Of a stretch of 64,000 nt of DNA, positions 41,350 through 56,400 are shown one piece after another. Positions within the stretch are counted from its first letter, which is position 1. Every line of letters begins with the position of its first letter. Under the pieces are notes generated by a model that saw only the letters and a list, made by a program, of their open reading frames with translations, had not been told where the DNA came from and ran no database searches. This DNA is from Vanilla planifolia (taxonomy: Eukaryota > Streptophyta > Magnoliopsida > Asparagales > Orchidaceae): the NCBI GenBank assembly GCA_023846275.1, contig JAIUJO010000141.1, positions 950,001 to 1,014,000 on the forward strand, in the 5' to 3' direction. The translations under genes were made by a program, and so were the position numbers.

Positions 41350-44300
41350 GCTGAGTAGATCAAGTGTAACACTGTTGGTCATCAAAGCAGATATGATTCA
41401 AAATGACTATCGAAGTATACTTAAATCCTACAAAAAAAAAATTTTTTAAATATATAATCAATATTTAGTTGGAGATTCTCAATAAGATGACTCCAACAAT
41501 GTTTATCACTTCTTGTTTGTAACTTATTTTTAAATTATTCCAAATTGTGAAAGTCAAGGTACATAAATGCTAACAATTTATTGTTTTAATATTAATTATT
41601 ATATAGTAATGTTAAAATGAAATAAGACGGAGTAATAAAATATAAAAAAATCTCGATGATGTAATGGTCATATTAGTGGAGGTTTTGAATTACATAAAAG
41701 ATAGAATAAAATAAAAAAATGATGTAATTGGAAAATATGTGATAAATTTAATTCCAAGGATCAAATATGATCGAACTTAACACTTTCAATCATAAAATCT
41801 AGTACAAATAGAAATATCATATGAAACATTCGAAAAACATAGAAAATAACATGTTTTAAATATTAAAAATATATATATTTAATCATACATAGAACAGCTA
41901 GATGTGTTTAATGACATTTTCTTTCTTTCAATCAAAACATGTTGAAAATTTACTAAAAATTTCAAATTAAATTTGCACAAATAATTATGTAATATAACCA
42001 AAACAAAGCACTATAAAGATCACATGAGAGTAGACTTGGCATTACAAAATAATATATGCAAAGAAAAGAAAAAATGAATAATTGAGATAACTTAGGCAAA
42101 AAAGTGACACTCTAAGATACTAAACAGATTATGTGTAATTTCCCTAATCATAAATTTAATAAAAAAATATATTAAAAAATTAGACGAGACTCTAGAAAAA
42201 AAATTTAATACTATTTAATAGACAATAAGATGGAAAAGGCTTGGCAAAGTGAGTCCAATAGAATTGTTTTTGTCTTAGCTAGATGTCATTTGAAATTAAT
42301 CTATTTTAAAAAACTAAATAAGCATAAATTATAGCAATTTATTATTTTAATATTAAGTAAATATAAGTTAAAATTGAAATAGGATACATTGAGAAGACAT
42401 AACATAAGCAAATAAAAGTCATGCTAAGGTCACATTCACATCTACGAATAGAAATATTTCATAAAGCCTACAAAATACCTAAAATATGAAATATCTAAAA
42501 ATATAAATAATAATTTATATATATCATCGAGATGAATCCAATGACATCTTTTGCCTTAGTAGAAACTCATTTTGAATTATAAAGATATAAAAGCAAATAA
42601 AATAAAAAATAATAAATTATTAGTCTAATATTTAGTAAATATATATTAATTTCAAAATGGCATAAATTGAAATAGCACAATTAACGAAATTAATATTATT
42701 TTATGGTTACACGATATGAGATTTAGAGTTACGTAGTAATATAACCATATAAAAGCAAATAATTTGAAGAAATGAGATCAATTATATAGTAAAGTTGTAT
42801 CCACAAATATCAAGAAGACTAAGTAAAATGATATCGATCATGAAAATAGGGACAAAAACGAAATGACTCATAAAACATTCTAAAAACTTAAAAGATAAAA
42901 TTTTGAAATGATAAATATTATATTAAGTTTATAAAACTCAATGAAATGATTTTGATGACATTTTTTATCTTAATCAAACATTGTTTTTAATTACTATCAA
43001 TAAAAAAATTTAAATAAATAATAAAAAGTTATTATCTGAACATTATTTGTAGCGTTATTAAAGTTGAAATAATATAAATTTAGGTAATCAAATATAACTT
43101 AACAAAACTAATAGAAACTTCACAAGAAAAGAGATTTAAACTTTCCATATTATATGTCTAAATAAAAGAAAAAAATTTAAAAAATAATATAAATTATTAG
43201 AAAAAAAAATATTTTAAAATACTAATAATATCAAGTATAACATCTTCAATCATCAAATTAGGTACAAATCAAAATGTTCAATAAAATCTACAAACCATTA
43301 GAAAATATAATATTTTAAAAAATAAATAAAATATTTAATTAGTTAGAGCTAATCAAGTTGAGTCTAATGATAATTCCTTTTTGTTGATCAAAGCTTATTT
43401 GGATTTATAGTGATTACCAAACTAAGAGGTATAAATAATAATAAATTGCTTTTTTAGTAATAAAATATCTATTAAAATAAAAATGATAGAAATTGAAGCA
43501 ATATAATATAACAAAATCAATCTTGTGTTATAGTCATATGTGTAGAGATTTAGAGATAAATAGTAATATAACCAAATAAAAGCATAACTTTATTAAAAGA
43601 TAAAAATTGTCTGAGAATATGACATTCCAAGATATTAAGGAGATTGAGTGTGGTATTAAAATTAATCAAACTAGTTAAAAATTGAAATTCATCATAAAGA
43701 AAGTGAGAATCCTACAAAATAAATATTTAAAAACATAAAAATGTACAATTAATCATGTAGAGGTTATCATGACTAATACAATAATGTTTATTCTATCTTG
43801 ATTAGTTATTCTTTGATGCAATGTAATATAACTAAATCAAGGAAAAATGTTTAAAAAATGCGACAAATTTTATCAGGGAGTGAAATTCCAATAAACCTAT
43901 AGGACTATGTGCTATATCATATATCATCATGTTAGGAGTGAACAAAAATATCTCATACAAAATACAAAAATATAATGATATAATATATTTAAAAATATAT
44001 AAATTTAATTGGATATAGCTTGTTGAGAAGTGTCTATTAATGTTTGTTTCATCTTGATTAAGCTTCATTTAAAATTACTAAAAATTATAAAAAAAAATAA
44101 ACAAAAGTAATTATACATTGTTATTTTAATATTTATTAAATATATGATGAAGATAAAAAAAAAAAATTGTGGAAATGTAACATTACAAAATCAAAGCATT
44201 GTAAAGGTTACACAAGTTGATAAATAAATTTCCTTAGTAATATAACCAAATAAATGCAAAAAGTTTGATAAAAATGAGAAAACTTATACAAGAAAGCTAC

Positions 44301-47300
44301 ATTCAAAGACACCAATAATAGTATCCTCAATTATCAAATTAGGTAAGAATTAAAATATCTCATAATGTATGATAAAATAATAAAAATTTAAATTTATTAA
44401 AAAATGAATATTAAAATAACTCTTTGAGGTAAATCCAATGATATTTATATCTTAATTGGACCTTTTTTAGAATTTCTATTAATTATGAAAGTAAATAACA
44501 TAAATGATAATAAATTATCATTTTCATTTTAAGCTAATATATGTTAAGTTTGAAATGAGGGAAATTAAAATTATATAATTCAACAAATGTAAAACTTTAT
44601 AAATGTGACGTAATAGGAGAGTTTGAGTTTCATATTGACAACCAAAACAAAGAAAAATAATTTGAAGTAATTAGATAAATTATATCGAAAAATTATATTC
44701 TATGCTATTAAGAAAATCGAGCACAATATCCTCAAACATCAAAATAATGAATTGAAATATTTCATAAAATGTGCTAATGCCATAAAAAGAAAAATATTAC
44801 AAATATAGAAAATGAATATTTTTCTTGGTAAAGCTCATTGATATGCATCCAAATACATTTGTATTTTCTTCATCAGACCTCCTTAGGAATTACTACAAAT
44901 TACTAAAGTAAATGAATTTAATAATAATAATATTTTTTTCATATTAAGTAAATATATATTTGAGTTCAAATTATATAAATTAAAACAAAGTAATGCAACA
45001 AAACCTAGTCAATGTAGGGGTCACAAGGGAAGAGAACTAGGGATACAATAATATATCTAATTCATAGGAAAACATTTAAAAAAGTGAGATATAATATACA
45101 TAAAAGTTACACTCTAATGTACTTTTTAGATCAAGTGTAAGGTCCTCAATTATCAAATTATGGTCAAAAAGATGATTCATAAAATATGTTAAAACCATAG
45201 AAAATAAAATATTGAAATATAATACTATAAACTTAATTTAATGGAGCTCCTTAATAAGCATCAAACAATAATTACTTCATCTCTATCAAACCTCACTTGA
45301 TAATATCATGAATTAAGAAAGTAAATAAACTTAAATAAAAAAATTGTATTTTAATATTAAGTAAAAATATATTATAACATAAGTAATATAAATGAAAACA
45401 ACGTAATATAATTAAATCAAAGAATTATAATAATCACACAATAATAGATTTATGGTCACATAGTAATATAGGCAAATCAAAGCAAAGAATTTAAGAGGTG
45501 GTAAATTTTTATGGGAAGATGAATTCCAAGATACTTTGGAGATTGATTATTGCATCACTTGTCATCCTTTAGAAGTTCATAGCAATACGAGTACATTATT
45601 TCAAAAATCTTGAATAAATGAAATAAATTTTATGAGAAAGCTGCATTTCAAGTTGTCAATTATACAAAGTGTAACATCTTCGAGCATCAAATCATTTACG
45701 ATATGACAAAGATCATGTGCAACATTTGCAATCATGAAATTAAGTACAAATAAAAAATGTCTCATTGATTATGCAAAAGCCCTAAAAATAAAATAATAAA
45801 AAATATAAAATGAAATGTTTAATTCATTAGAGCTCATTAAGGTCAATCCAATTGCATTTGTTTCTTCTTATTCTAATATCATTTTGAAATACTTAAAATG
45901 AAAAGAATAAATAAATAAATAATAATAATAATAATAATAATATTTTTAATAATAAATAGGCACATAATAAAGTTGAAATAGTAAAAATTGAGGTAATGTA
46001 ATCAAAATCAAAGCTTTTTATATTTTAAACAAGAGGAGTATTGGAGTTTCATATAGTATAACTAAATTAAATCAAAAAATTGGAAGAAATGAAACAAATT
46101 GAATATGAAAGCTGCATTTGAAGATGCTAAAGATATCAACTATAATACCTCAAATATTAAATTTTGTATGAATCAATGTTTTAAAAAATGAGATAAATTG
46201 TATGGTAAAGTTGCTCTTCAAGACACTTAGGAGATCGATATAAATACTATCAAAAAAAGAATTAGAGTTACATTGTAAAATAACCTAATAAATATGAAAC
46301 ATTTTAACAAATGAGAAAAATTATGTCATTTGTCATCCGAGACACTTAGGAGTTCGAGAATAACATCATTGATCATGAAATATTGTAAAAATAGAAATTT
46401 CTCAAAATGTGCGCCAAAAAAATTAGAAATGAAATATTGAAAAATTACAAATGAACACTTAATTAGATAAAGTTCATTGACATGACTGCATTGAAAATAT
46501 TCATTTACTATCAAAACATAATCATAGTTACTACAAATTAGTAAAGTAGCTAAGCAAAAAAAGGAAAAAAGTATTACGTCAATATTTTGTAAATATCGAT
46601 TAAAAGTAAAATATGATAAATTAAATCTACATAATCAACTAAATCAATGCCATATGAAGATCACATGATTAGAGATTTAGAGTTAATAATAATATAACCA
46701 ATTAAAAATAAAAAGTTTGAAGAAATTAGATAAATGGTTTGATAAAGTTGTATTTTAAGATAGTAAGGGGATTGAGTATAAATATTAATTGGTAATCATT
46801 TGGAATCACTACAAATTACATGAGTAAATTAGAATAAATAAATATAAATTACTAATATAATCTTAAAAGATGTACATTAAAATGTAAATAACATAAATTA
46901 AAAAAAATATAATGTAACCAAATCAAAAATAAAAAAATGAAGACATGAGTTAGTCAGTATAAAAATGATGCATTATAAGATACTAAGAACATAGAGTGAA
47001 ACAAAATAATCAATATAATAAAATTAAATAATAAAATGGATAGTGGTCATTGAGTTGAGTCCAGTGATTTTTATTTCTCCATAATCAAACCTCATTTTAG
47101 AAAACTACAAATTTTCAAAATGAACGAGCATGAACAATAATAAATTATTATTATATAATTATGGAAATTTATGTTGAATAAAAAATGAAATAAACCAAGA
47201 AAATGTAACATAACCAAATCAACGTGATATAAAGGCAATGCAAGAAGAAAGTTGGAGTTGCATTGTAATATAAGAAATTTAAAGTAAATAGTTTGAGGAT

Positions 47301-47421
47301 ATGAGACAAATTGTTTAGGCAATTTGCTTTCCAAGGTGCTGTGTAGGTTGAGTGTAACATCCTTGATTGTCAAATTAGGTACAAATAAAAATGACTCATA
47401 AAGCATGCCAAAATCATAACG

Positions 47422-47425
<4 letters not shown>
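41336..47425 (+). repeat. Satellite array, block 5, including a re-duplicated patch
   Basis: Cores near 41,487, 41,902, 42,250, 42,531, 42,944, 43,357, 43,769, 44,024, 44,426, 44,839, 45,252, 45,838, 46,478, 46,793 (mostly deleted) and 47,051. Short intervals (42,250-42,531 and 43,769-44,024) reflect internal loss near 42,435 and 43,812. The two long intervals contain repeated pieces. Around 45,660-45,745 the GTGTAACATC...ATCATCAAAT segment occurs twice. At 46,081-46,370 the GAAATGAGATAAATT...GATACTAAGGAGATCGA segment occurs three times. Confidence 0.87.
45918..45942. repeat. (AAT)8 microsatellite
   Basis: Eight tandem AAT triplets follow a short (AAAT)n run. They sit where the unit normally has ATAATAATAAATTATTATT, so this is replication slippage of the existing AAT-rich palindrome arm and not a separate insertion. 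The matching ATT arm is largely lost in this copy. Confidence 0.95.

Positions 47426-47462
<37 letters not shown>
47426..47462. repeat. (TA)n microsatellite, 37 bp
   Basis: An uninterrupted alternating AT run of 37 bases. It replaces part of the A-rich tail of a unit (normally AAAATATTTAAAAATATAAA), directly before GAATATCTAATTAGAT and the core at 47,491. It is self-complementary and a likely length-variable site. Confidence 0.97.
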
Positions 47463-47465
<3 letters not shown>

Positions 47466-50400
47466 GAATATCTAATTAGATTAAGCCCATCGAGGAGAGC
47501 CCAATGGTGTTTGTTTTGTCAACGTTAGACCACATTTAGAATTACTAAGAATTACCAAATAAATAAGAATTCTTAAAATTGAATTATTAATTTAAAATTA
47601 AATAAATTAAAACTAAATTTTAAATGAGGTAAATTGAAGCTATGAAATTAACTAAATCAATTGAGGGTAACATATTTAATCATGAAATCATGTATTAATA
47701 AAAAAAATGTCTCTTAAACTATACCAAAACTTTAGAAAGAAAAATATTTAAAATAATATTAAAAAATTTAATTTGATAGAATGTGTCAAGATGAATGCAA
47801 TGAAACCTTTTCATCACCATTAGAACTTATTTTCAATTAATATGAATTATAAAACAAATGACCATAAGCAATAATAAATTATTTTCTAAAATTAAACAAA
47901 CATTTATTAAATATAAAATAATTAAAATTAAAATGATTGAGTTAACCAAATTAAAGTAATGTATTGGTGACAAAAGAGGAGATTTAGAGTTAAATAGTAC
48001 AATAGCGAAATAAAAGAAAAAAAATTGAAAACAGTGACAAAAAATATACAAGAATATTTAATTCCACAAAACTCAAGAGAACAAAGGTAAACTCCTTGAT
48101 TATCAATTCAAGGACAAATCTAAATTATCCTCAAAATGTGAAAAAATACTAGAAAATAAAATATTAGAAAAATATAATTTTGGATACTTAATTGCAAAGT
48201 GGTTTTTGAGATAAGTCTAATGACCTCTGTTTCAACCCTATTGGACCTAGTTTTGAACATGAGCAAACTAAAAAAGTAAATAAGTGTATATAAGAATACA
48301 TTGCTGTTTTAATATTAATTAGATATATATATGAAATTTAAGATAAGATAAATTAAAGAAATAGGATATCTTGCATGAGAATGTTCCATTCAAAGATAAT
48401 TAGGTGATTAATGTAACATCCTCGGTCTCAAAATTAGGTATGAATTAAAATATGTTATAAAACAATAAAGACCATACAAAAAAATATTTGAACCAATAAA
48501 AAGCTTACTTGATTTTATAGAGCTCGTTATGACAATTTGATTGACATTTGCTTCTTGTCGATATAACCTCCATTGGAACAAACATGAATTACAAAGGTAA
48601 TTAAACATAAGTAAGCGTAACATCTTTTTTAATACTAAATAAATATATATTGTGGATAAAATGAGATTAGTTGAAGCAATATAACATAACAAATTCAAAG
48701 AAAAAAGTTTAAATGTGATAAATTATACAAGAAAGCTAGATTTGAAGGTAGTATGAATATCAGGTGTACCATTTTTGAGATAAGTCCAACAACGTTTATT
48801 TTTGTTCTTAATCAAACTTAATCTTGAGTTATTACAAATAACCCTTATAAAAAAACATAAATAATAATAATGTTTTCTAATAATATTAGGTGAATTGTAA
48901 TAAAGCTAAATTAACATAAATTGAGTTTATGGAATGTAAAAAAATGATACAATATCAAGGTAGCACTATAATAGATTTAGAGTTTCATAGCAATAGATCC
49001 AAATCAATCTAAAATGAGAAAGATTATATGAGAAAGTCTTATTCTAAGATACCAAGGAGATCAAATCTAATATTCTCAACAATCAAATCAAGCAGAAAAT
49101 GAGATCTTCTATAAATTTTATCAAAATCATAGAAAATAAAATTTTTAAAAATGAATATGTACTATTTAATTAGGTAAAGGTCATCAAGACAATACTAATG
49201 ACATTTTTTTCATCTCTATCATATCTTGTTTAAAATTATGATGAATTCCTAAAGTAACTATAAATTATAATACGATAATACTTTAAACAAAAGCAAAATA
49301 TAATAAATCTAAAAAGTCATAACTCAAAGTAATGTAATATGACTAAATAAAAGATATTATATTTGCATTGGATTATAACAAAATAAGATAAAAAGACATT
49401 GAAAAAATGACAAACAATTTTAAAAAGATTGAATTGAAAAGTTCTAAAGAGATTAAGTGTAATACATTTAATCATCAAATCGAGCATGAATCAAAACATC
49501 TCATGAAAAAATTAAAAAATTAATAAAAAAATATATAATTTTTTTATTAGATGGAGCACGTTAAGATTGCTCCAATGAAATTAGTTTTGCTTCAATTAGA
49601 TCTCATTCAAAATTCTAAAAAATTAGCCAATTAATTATGCCTAAATAACAAAAAATTATTGTTGTAATATATCTTAAATAAATAATAAAGCAAAAATAAG
49701 ATATATTGAATGAGTGAAATATAATATAATAAAAATTATGAAAAGGTGATATGAGAAAAAAATCATAGTTTCATCAAAATATAACCAAATCAAAGCAAAA
49801 CATTTGAACAAATTAGAAAAATTGTATGAGATAGTTTTTTTCTAAGATACTAAAGAGCTCAAGTTAACATCCTCAGCAATCAAATTATGTTTAATACAAA
49901 ATTCCTTATAAAATGAATATAAAAATGGAAATAAGTAAATAAAAAGTGTAAAAATAAGTATTAATTAGAAAAAACTTGATGAGACTAGTGAACTAATGTT
50001 TATTTTATCTTGATTAGACATTATCTAGATTTGTTGTGATAAAAAAAACTCAAGTTGAGATAATAATAACAAATTATTTTCTCAGTATTATGTAATGTGT
50101 TGTAATTGAAATTGAGAAAAATTGAAACACACAATATAGCAAAATCAAAGTCATGTAAATGTCATAATAGAGGATATTTTATTTTCGTAGCAATATAATA
50201 GAATCAAATAGAAACATTTTAAAAAATAAGATAAATTCTACAAAATTGTTGCATTTCAAATTCTATAATTTAAGAACAAAAATGACTCTAAAATCATGTA
50301 AATTTCTTAGAAATAAAATACTTCAAAATATAAAAATCTATAATTAGGTAGATAGAGCTTGTCGTGACTAGCCAAATGTTCTTTGTTTCATCTTTAACAC

Positions 50401-53400
50401 AACTTCATTGAAACTTTTACTAGTTACCAAAATAAGTAGGCATAAATAATATTAAACTATTATTTTAATATTAACTAATACGTATAATAGTTGAATTAAG
50501 ACAAACTAGGAATAACATAATAATAACAAAATCAAAGCAACGTAATGGTGGCATGAGAGGATAATTACATATCATAGTAATTAAAGAAAATCAAATAAAA
50601 AACTCAAAAAGAAAAAGATAAAAAAATATGCATGAAAGTTGCATTCAAAGATACTGAGGATATCAAACGTAACTTTATTAATGATCAAATTAAATATGAA
50701 TTAGAACATCTTTTAACATGAGCCAAAAACCTGAAAAAAAAATTCCTAAAAAATAAAAATAAAAATTTAAATTTTATAGAGCTCATTCACACTTGTCCAA
50801 CGATGTTTATTTTGTCCCTCATAGACATCTTTCAGAAATTATTAGGAACTATAAATCTAAATAAGAATTAATATTTAAAAAAATATTATTTTAATATTAA
50901 CTAAATATTTACAAAAATTGAAATATGAGAAATTGAAGCAATGTAGCATAAGCAACTCAAAATAATGTAATTGTCACAAGAAAGGAGATTTAAAACTTTA
51001 TCATATATAAAGAAATCAATGTGAAAATTTTTGATAAATGGGAAAAAAAATAATTGGAAATTTGCACTCAATAATAATAAAGAGATCGAGCATAACAACT
51101 TCATTGAAAATCTAGTGAACTGATGTTTGTTTCAGAACATATCATATAGTGTGCCAAGATCTTTAAAAAGAAAATATTTTGGAACATAAAAAACAAAATT
51201 TCATTTGATAAAGCTCATTGACATGAGTACAATGATGTCTATTTGCTTTCTATTGCTAAACTTTTGCGAAATTGTGAAATTACAAAACTAAATAAGAATA
51301 TATATTTAAAAAATATTATTCTAATATTAACTAAATAATTATTAAAATATAATTGGGTGAAATTCAAGTAATGTAATATATCCAAATCAAAATAATATAA
51401 AGGTGACATGAAATGAGAATTAGAATTTCATCATAATATAGCAAATAATTGTGAAACATTTAGATAAAAGAGAAAAATATTATAAGAAATTGGTATTCAA
51501 AGATAATACGGAGATCAAGCAAAAGATCCTCGAATGTCAAATCTGGTGTGAATTAAAAATTAATGCTTTTAAAAATAAAAAGTTAATATTTGATTTCTTT
51601 GGGCGTGCTAAGTTGAGTTCAATATCATTGTTTCACCTTGATAGAAATTCATTTGGAAATTTTGTGAATTACAAAAGTTGTCAAACAAATGTAATAAATC
51701 TTTTTTATGTTAATATTAACTATATTCCTTAAAGCTAAAATTAGATAAATTGAAATATATAATATAACTAAACAAAAGCAAAAAGTTTGAAGAAATAAGA
51801 TAGTTTGTGTGCAAAAGTTTTGTTTCGAAATTCCAAGGAATTTGAGAGTAAAATCCTCGATCGCCAAATAAGGTATTTATTTAAATGCCTTATAAATAAT
51901 GCATAATAATTATGAAATGTGAAAAAACCCTAGAAATAAAATTCTTAAAAATGAAAATTTAGAATAAATGATGCAAATTATTTGCTAAAGTTGCATTAAC
52001 GGTTATAAAGTAGATGGTGTCTGACATCCATAGTGGTTGAATTAGCCCATCATTTTAAATGTCTTTGAAGTATATGAAAATCCAAGAAAATAATATATTT
52101 CAAAATATATATTATTTCTTAATGAGTTGAATGATTATTTCTTTCCTCTTGATCAGACCTCATTTGAAATTAATAAGAATTACCAAGAAAGTAAAAGAGA
52201 ATTATGATAATTATTACTATAATATTAATTACATATATAACTATATATATTAAGGCTCAATTGAGATAAATTGAAGTAATCTATTATACCTAAATCGTGG
52301 TGTCATAAAAAAGACATAAAATAAGAGTTAGAGTTATATATTAATATAGCGAAATCAAAGTGAAACATTTGAAGAAAAATATAAATTATATTGAAAAATT
52401 ACATTCAATGAAACTAAAGAGATCGAGTGTAACATCCTCAATCATCAAGTCACATACGAGTCAAAATGTTTCATAAAACATGTCGAAGCCAAAAAAATTT
52501 AAATATTTCAAAAAAAAATAAAGGTTAGTCAATTGAATAAAGCTCATCGACATGAGGGTAATAACACTTCATTCATCTTGATCAAACTTCATGTGTAATT
52601 ATGAAGAATTACTAAACAAAATAACCATAAATAGTATTAACTATAATTTTAATGTTAACTAGATATATATTAAAGTTGAAATGAGATCAAATGAATAAAT
52701 GTAACATAACAAATCAAAATAATGTAAATGAAACATGAGAGGAGATTTAAAGTTACATAATAATATAGAACAATTAATGTAAAAATATGAAGAAATAAAA
52801 TATAACTGAACATTATATTAGATATGAATTAAAATATCTCAAAAAAAGTTTTAAAAATAAGTAAATTATTTAAAATGATTTAAAAAATATTTAATTGGAT
52901 AAAAATTAAAAGACATGCCAAATAATTTTTTTTATCTCAATCATTCCTCTTTTAAATTATTTCAAATAAAAAATTTAAATATGTAAAAATAATGATAAAT
53001 AATTATTTTACTATTATATTTTTTATATTAATTATAAAATGAAAAAAACTAAAGAAATATAATATAACAAATTTAAAATGATATAAAGATCACAATATTT
53101 GAGAATTAAAGTTTCATTATAATATAAAAATTAAATCAAAAAATTTGGTAGAAAAGACAAATTGTAAGGGAAATTTCCATTTGAAAGTCTTAAAGGTATC
53201 GAATGTAACATCATTTATCATCAAACAATATAAGAAAAGAAATGTCTCATAAAATATGCAAGAACACTTGAAATGAAATTCTTGAAAATTTATAATTAAA
53301 CATTTAATTAGGTAAAACTACTCAAAATGGTTCCATCAACATTTGTTTTGTAGTGATTACACCTCATGTGTTATTTCTATGAATTACTATTGTAAATAGG

Positions 53401-56400
53401 TATAAATAACAAAAAATTATGATTTTGATATTAAGAAAATATGTTAAATATAAGAAAAGTAGTAATAGAGAAATCTAAGCTATTTAAATTGAAATATTGT
53501 AATATATCAAATAAAAAATAATGTCAAGGTCACATGTGTGGAGAATTAGAATTTTATAATATTATAACTTAACTGATGCAAAAAAATTAAAAGAATGGCA
53601 AAATGTTTCACGGAAAAGTTACATTCTACGACACAAAAGAGATCATCTATAATGTCATCGATCAACAAATTTATGATGAATAAAAAATGTCCACTAAAAC
53701 ATGATAAAATATATGAAAATAAAGTAGTTTTAAATAATAAAATTAATATTTAGTTAAGTAGATCGCATCGAGTCAGTTCCAACAGCAATTATTTCATTTC
53801 GATCATATCACTTTTGGAGTTAAATTGAATTGTAATATTTAGTATGACTAAATAATAACAAAATAAATTGTTAAGCATTTATTAAGTAATATAACTTAAA
53901 AATGAAATGATGTAAACTAATGTAATGTAATATAACAAAATAAAACTAATATAATATTCTTACAAAAGAAGAATTGTAGTTTAAAAATATTATGACAAAA
54001 TTAAATTAAAGAATTTTGAAAATAATGATAAATTGAATAAGAAATTTTATTTCCAAGGTGCTTAAGAGGTATAGTTTAATGGTCTCAACATCAAATGTTG
54101 AAAGAATCAAGTTATCTCATAAAATCTACCAATTATTATAAAATAAAATATGATCAAAAATAAAAAGCAATATTTAAATTTATGGAGCACATCAACACAA
54201 GAAAAAAAACATTTGCTTCATCTCAATCAGATCTCTTTTGAAATTACTGCAAATTTCTTGGATAAAGAGGCATAAATAATAACACGCTGTTATCTTATCG
54301 AATATCAAATAAGTCACCAATTAATGTTTTTATTAATTTGTGTAAAAAGCATACAAAACAATGAGTCAAATTTTGTAAGAAAGTTGTATTCCAAGACATT
54401 AAGGAGATCATGTCTGAAATACTTGATTATAGAATCAAAACTGAATCAAAATATATAGTAAAATATATTAAAATATAAAAAAATAAAATATTTAAAAAAA
54501 TAGAAAATAATAATTTAATTGGATTGAGCTCATCGAGATGACTCCAATGATGTTTCTTTCACATTGATCAAAACTTATTCTATATTGCTAGAAATTATCC
54601 AACAAATAAGCATAAATATTAAAAAAATCTTATTTCAATATTAAATAAGTATATAATAAAGAAAAAATTACTTAGATTAAAGTTATTTATTATAACTAAA
54701 TAAAAATGATGACAATATCACATGAGAGGATAGTTAGATATTCATAGTAATATATCAAAATAAAAAAATCAAAAGAGTTAAACAATTATGATAAATTTTG
54801 AGCAAAGGTTACTTTCCAAGGTTAAAAGTAGTATGCGTGCAACATGCTCAACAAATCTTGCATGAATCCAAATATCTTGTGAAACATAAAAAACAATAAA
54901 AAAGAAAATATTTCAAAAAAATATAAATAGTATTTAGTTGGATAGAGCTCAACAAGTTAAGACTAGAAAGATTTGTTTCATCTTAATCAGACCATGTTCA
55001 GAATATGTTGGAATTACCAAACAAAATATGCCAAAATTATGATAAATTATTATTTTAATATTAAATAAATATATATTAAGGCTAAAATGGGATAAATTGA
55101 AGCAATGTATCAAGATCAAATTTTGGTGATGTAATGCCATGCGAGGGTTGACTTTGAATTACATAATAATACAACAAAATTATGGCAAAATTTTTGAAAC
55201 ATGAGATAAATTGAAAAGAAAATTTTCATTTCATGGTATCAAAGGGACTAGGTATAACAACAATAATAATTAAATTTTGTATAAATCAAAATATCTCATA
55301 ACGTCTATCAACACCATAAAAATATTTAAAAATTTTTAAGAAATTATTTAAGTGGATAAAGCTTGTTGAGGGAGTAAATGACATTTGTTTCTTCTAAATC
55401 AGATCTCGTTTGACAATTCTACAAATTACAAATGCAAACAAACAAAAATCATGATAAATAATTATTTTAATATTAAGAAAATATATTTTAAAGCTAAAAT
55501 TAACTAAAGCAAAGAAATTTAATATAAAAAGATCAAAGCATTATGGATGTCACACAAGAGAACATGTGCTGCTGGATAGTAGTAAAAAAACATCAAGCAA
55601 AAGTTTTATGAAATATGATAAACTGTATTATAAGATGCTAAGAAGATTGATTATAACATCCTTTACAAAAAAAATATAAACCAAAGTTACTCATAAAATG
55701 TACCAAAACTCTAGAAAAAATATTTAAAATTTGTAAATAAATATTTAATTTTATAAAGCTTATCAAGATGAGTCCAATGAAATATATCTGTCTTTGTGAG
55801 AACTCTTTTGGAATTACTATGAAATATAACTTTAAAAAGTAAAAGTAATATAAAACTATTATTTTAATATTAACTAAATATAAAATAAAGCTAAATAAGA
55901 CAAGTTGTAGCAACCTAATGTAACTAATTTAAAATGATTTAATGGTGACATGAGAGTAGAATTAGCATTTAAAAGTAATATATCCAAACAAATGAAAAAC
56001 ATTTGAGAAAATGAGACACATTGTATATGAATGTAATGTTTCACGATACTATGGAGACCGAGTGTAACATTTATTGATTTTCAAATTAAGTATGAATCAA
56101 AATGTCTCTTAAAGAAAACCCAAATTGTAGAAATTAAAATATTTCAAAAAAAATAAAGATAAATATTGAATCTTATAAAGTTAATTAAAGCTAGTCTAAT
56201 GACATTTGTTTCACACAAAGGGATCTCAACACAAGTTATGAAAATTAAAAAATTAATGAAGTATAAATACCTATTAATTATTATTTAAATATTTAATAAT
56301 TTATTTAAAGCTAAATTAATATAAACTAAGGTATTGTAATATAACAAAATAAAAGCAATGTAAAGATTACACAAGAGGAGAATCAAAGTCTGATAAAAAT

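Noticed and set aside
51925-51935. Telomere-like wording (AAACCCTA) in the A-rich tail of units
   Set aside because: It occurs at most once per unit, is never tandem, and most copies have drifted. It is not an interstitial telomere array.
54537-54580. Hammerhead-ribozyme-like wording around the core (GATGAGTCC on plus, CTGATCGAGATGAAAC on the reversed consensus)
   Set aside because: GATGAGTCC and GAAAC recall the hammerhead core, but the stem II pairing and the GGACGAAAC partner are absent and the order of conserved parts does not fit either strand.
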